34,375 nucleotides of DNA from Clostridia bacterium (GTDB lineage: Bacteria > Bacillota > Clostridia > Christensenellales > Borkfalkiaceae): NCBI GenBank assembly GCA_017463325.1, contig JAFTPK010000005.1:71094-105468 (forward strand). The letters run 5' to 3'. Shown piece by piece: positions 32,454 through 34,375 of the stretch. Under the pieces are notes generated by a model. It searched no databases. It saw only the letters and a list, made by a program, of their open reading frames with translations, and was not told the origin of the DNA. Within the stretch, counting starts at the first letter, position 1. Each line of letters begins with the position of its first letter. The position numbers and the translations under genes were made by a program.

Positions 32454-32482
32454 ATTGTATCACATTTTAAGATTATTTTCAA
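32454..32482 (-). promoter_or_regulatory. extended -10 promoter of the hexuronate operon
   Basis: On the minus strand: -35 box TTGAAA (32477-32482), spacer 17 bases, -10 box TACAAT (32454-32459) preceded by TG one base upstream. A start near 32447 gives a leader of about 30 bases before uxaB. I see no repeat like the operators at 23462 and 23672 here, so regulation may differ from the polysaccharide operon. Confidence 0.8.
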
Positions 32483-32589
32483 CAAAAAAAAGTATAAATT
32501 ATCCTTTTTATTACATAAATCGTAAAGTAAAATGAAAAATTTTTTCTTGACCGCCGCCACTTCTTTATTTTTTCTACGAAAAAAGAAAA

Positions 32590-32614
32590 GAGCCACGACA
32601 CACCGTCAAAGCTC
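32590..32614 (-). terminator. possible terminator of the BspA-like gene
   Basis: On the minus strand a short interrupted stem (GAGC at 32611-32614 with GCTC at 32590-32593, plus three inner pairs) is followed by a TTTTCTTTTTT tract. It lies 17 bases after the stop codon of the leucine-rich-repeat gene. The stem is weak, so the call is tentative. Confidence 0.45.
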
Positions 32615-32631
32615 CTTTCCTTTTTATCCGT

Positions 32632-34375
32632 TTAAACGCTTTCTTTTTTCCAAACCGTCACCACGCCGTCTACGTAGTGCCAAAAATTCCCCTCCCCCGT
32701 CGGCTCGCTTTCGCTATACCAGCATACGGCATAGCCCGAAGAATTCAAATCAGTATTCCAACCCTCGGGCTGACTTTCCGCCTCGCAATAGATCGTCAAG
32801 CTACTACAATTATAGAACGCACTACCACCGATACTCGTTACGCCGTCGGGGATTACTACACTCGTCAAGCTACTGCAATCCTCGAACGCCCCAGCACCGA
32901 TACTCGTCACACTAACACCAATTACCACACTCGTCAAGCTACCGCAATAACGGAACGCCCAATGCCCGATACTTGTTACGCTGTTTCCCATCACTACGCT
33001 CATCAAGCTATCGCAATCATAGAACGCATATTGATTGATTTGAGTAATATAAGAGGGTAACGTTAAATCCGTTTCATTTCCCGTATAACTTACTAAAATC
33101 TTTTCTGCCCCGTCCGTACAAACGATATATCCGTTGTCGTTTGAAAGCTTTGTTTTAAACGTATCGCCGCTATTATATACCGCTAACGCATAGTAACCTA
33201 CGAATCCATTATCCTCGGCACCTTTCGTCACCGTAATAGAAGTAGACTTATTCACTACTTCTACAAGTTTACCGCAACCAACGAACGCCCAATCACCAAT
33301 ACTCGTTACGCTGTCGCCAATTACTACGCTCATTAAGCTATAGCAATAATTGAACGCACAATCACCGATAGTCGTTACACTGTCAGGAATGACGATTTCC
33401 GTCAAACTACTGCAATATTCGAACGCAAATCCCTCGATAGTCGTGACACTATCGGGAATTGTTACACTCGTCAAGCTACTGCAATAAGCGAACGTACCAT
33501 CACCGATGCTCGTGATCCCGTCGAGAATGACGATTTCCGTCAAGCTATCGCAAAAAGCGAACGCACTACTACCGATACTCGTTACGCTACCGGGAATTTC
33601 TACGCTCGTCAAGCTATCGCAATTATTGAACGCGCTATCACCGATAAATTTACAATTACTATCTATATTTGCGATAGTTATACTTGTCGTATTTGCTAAA
33701 TATAAGTAAGGATTATTGCTATTTCCTAAATATTTTAACCCGTCTTTTTCGTTATATATCAAGCTACTGCAACCCCAGAACGCACTACTACCGATACTTA
33801 TCACACTATCGGGAATTTTGATGCTCGTCAAGCTTGTGCATTTATAGAATGCACTACCACCGATAGTCGTTACGCTATCGGGAATAACGATTTCCGTCAA
33901 ACTACTGCAACCAAAGAACATACAATTTTCGATAGTCGTTACGCCGTCGGGGATAGTCAATTTCGTAATAAGCTCGTTATTCAAATACAGTTTCTTATTG
34001 CTTGAAACGCACATAAGCTTGTTTAACCCTGAAATATTACACCAAGCTGCTATATCCGTGATGTATATATTCGTCAGGCTATAGCAGTTATTGAATGCGT
34101 CTTCACCGATACTCGTTACACCATTGCCAATTACCACGCTCGTCAAACTATAGCAGCTAGAGAACATCCCCCTACCGATACTCGTGACGCCGTCGCCAAT
34201 TACTACACTCCTCAAATTACTGCAATATTCAAACGCCCAATTACCGATACTCGTCACACTTTCGGGAATTTCCACACTTGTCAAAAGACCGCAATATTCG
34301 AACGCATTACTACCGATACTCGTTACGCTACCGGGAATTTCTACGCTCGTCAAGCTATCACAATTACGGAAAGCA
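32632..34375 (-). CDS. BspA-like leucine-rich-repeat (LRR_5) protein, C-terminal part
   Basis: About 580 residues are visible; the frame is open to the right edge (AFRNCDSLTSVEIPGS precedes the first internal TTG), so the N-terminus lies outside. At least 15 repeats of about 23 residues follow the LTSVVIPDSVTSIG..AF..C pattern. Interruptions occur around 33960-34080, 33640-33770 and 33010-33250. The C-terminus leaves the repeat with a Trp-rich tail (WHYVDGVVTVW) and has no sorting signal. BspA-like proteins are usually extracellular and mediate adhesion or binding of host or bacterial surfaces; any role here is inferred from the family. It is not clearly part of the hexuronate operon, from which a promoter and a possible terminator separate it. 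Confidence 0.85.
   Translation of the reverse strand, partial: AFRNCDSLTSVEIPGSVTSIGSNAFEYCGLLTSVEIPESVTSIGNWAFEYCSNLRSVVIGDGVTSIGRGMFSSCYSLTSVVIGNGVTSIGEDAFNNCYSLTNIYITDIAAWCNISGLNKLMCVSSNKKLYLNNELITKLTIPDGVTTIENCMFFGCSSLTEIVIPDSVTTIGGSAFYKCTSLTSIKIPDSVISIGSSAFWGCSSLIYNEKDGLKYLGNSNNPYLYLANTTSITIANIDSNCKFIGDSAFNNCDSLTSVEIPGSVTSIGSSAFAFCDSLTEIVILDGITSIGDGTFAYCSSLTSVTIPDSVTTIEGFAFEYCSSLTEIVIPDSVTTIGDCAFNYCYSLMSVVIGDSVTSIGDWAFVGCGKLVEVVNKSTSITVTKGAEDNGFVGYYALAVYNSGDTFKTKLSNDNGYIVCTDGAEKILVSYTGNETDLTLPSYITQINQYAFYDCDSLMSVVMGNSVTSIGHWAFRYCGSLTSVVIGVSVTSIGAGAFEDCSSLTSVVIPDGVTSIGGSAFYNCSSLTIYCEAESQPEGWNTDLNSSGYAVCWYSESEPTGEGNFWHYVDGVVTVWKKESV
32805..34375 (-). repeat. 69-base tandem coding repeats of the BspA-like gene
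   Basis: The DNA repeats in units of 69 bases, each containing the plus-strand pattern CGAT(A/G)CTCGTTAC followed by a conserved CGTCAAGCTA and CGCAAT step. Several neighbouring units are nearly identical. They encode the 23-residue leucine-rich repeats and are a likely site of copy-number change by recombination or slippage. Confidence 0.8.

Noticed and set aside
31605..32525. 306-codon plus-strand ORF opposite uxaB
   Set aside because: It is antisense to a clear tagaturonate reductase and runs through the uxaB promoter; no expression signals are seen.
32805..34375. Regularly spaced repeats resembling a CRISPR array
   Set aside because: The 69-base periodicity keeps one open frame and encodes 23-residue leucine-rich repeats. 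There are no unique spacers and no cas genes.

Overview
The window reads as a moderately GC chromosome segment of a Gram-positive, probably gut-dwelling anaerobe of the Clostridia (Bacillota). The reasons are the consensus sigma-A promoters with 17-nt spacers, strong AGGAGG-type ribosome sites, a SipW-type signal peptidase with TasA-like substrates, a CUT1 sugar ABC transporter without its own ATPase gene, lipoproteins instead of outer-membrane proteins, and a BspA-like leucine-rich-repeat protein. A Christensenellales-like lineage is a guess from the style of the Ig-like surface proteins; it is not demonstrated. No tRNA, rRNA, CRISPR array, phage or transposase gene was found.

Left edge (1-2690): the first codons of rpsU (ribosomal protein S21) run off the left end on the minus strand. 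Diverging from it is a plus-strand three-gene operon: a secreted TasA/CalY-like protein, a SipW-type signal peptidase, and a second secreted protein with the same kind of signal peptide. Its 5' leader carries three consecutive perfect inverted repeats, two of which share an arm and exclude each other. The operon ends at a bidirectional terminator (2651-2691).

Centre (2690-23350): a long minus-strand polysaccharide-utilisation operon, read from right to left. It holds a 44-codon small ORF, an Ig-like/beta-helix surface protein, a solute-binding lipoprotein, two ABC permeases, a 1438-residue multi-Ig secreted protein, a DUF4838 lipoprotein, two more Ig-like/beta-helix lipoproteins, a GH106-like cytoplasmic glycosidase and a GH28-like cytoplasmic glycosidase. 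Three of the surface proteins share one nearly identical module. A divergent AraC-family regulator (23766-24716) faces the operon across a 415-base intergenic region that contains two copies of a 35-base direct repeat, the likely operators.

Right (24771-32417): a minus-strand hexuronate catabolism operon, uxaB - yitT-like - uxaA - uxaC - eda - NodB-type deacetylase - kdgK. It starts at an extended -10 promoter and ends at a terminator shared with the AraC gene. It encodes the complete route from D-galacturonate through tagaturonate, altronate, KDG and KDPG to pyruvate and glyceraldehyde 3-phosphate. The model that follows is import of pectin-derived (galacturonate/rhamnose) oligosaccharides by the surface proteins and ABC transporter, cytoplasmic cleavage by the GH28-like and GH106-like enzymes, and catabolism of the uronic acid by the uxa/kdg operon. 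At the right edge is the 3' part of a BspA-like leucine-rich-repeat gene.
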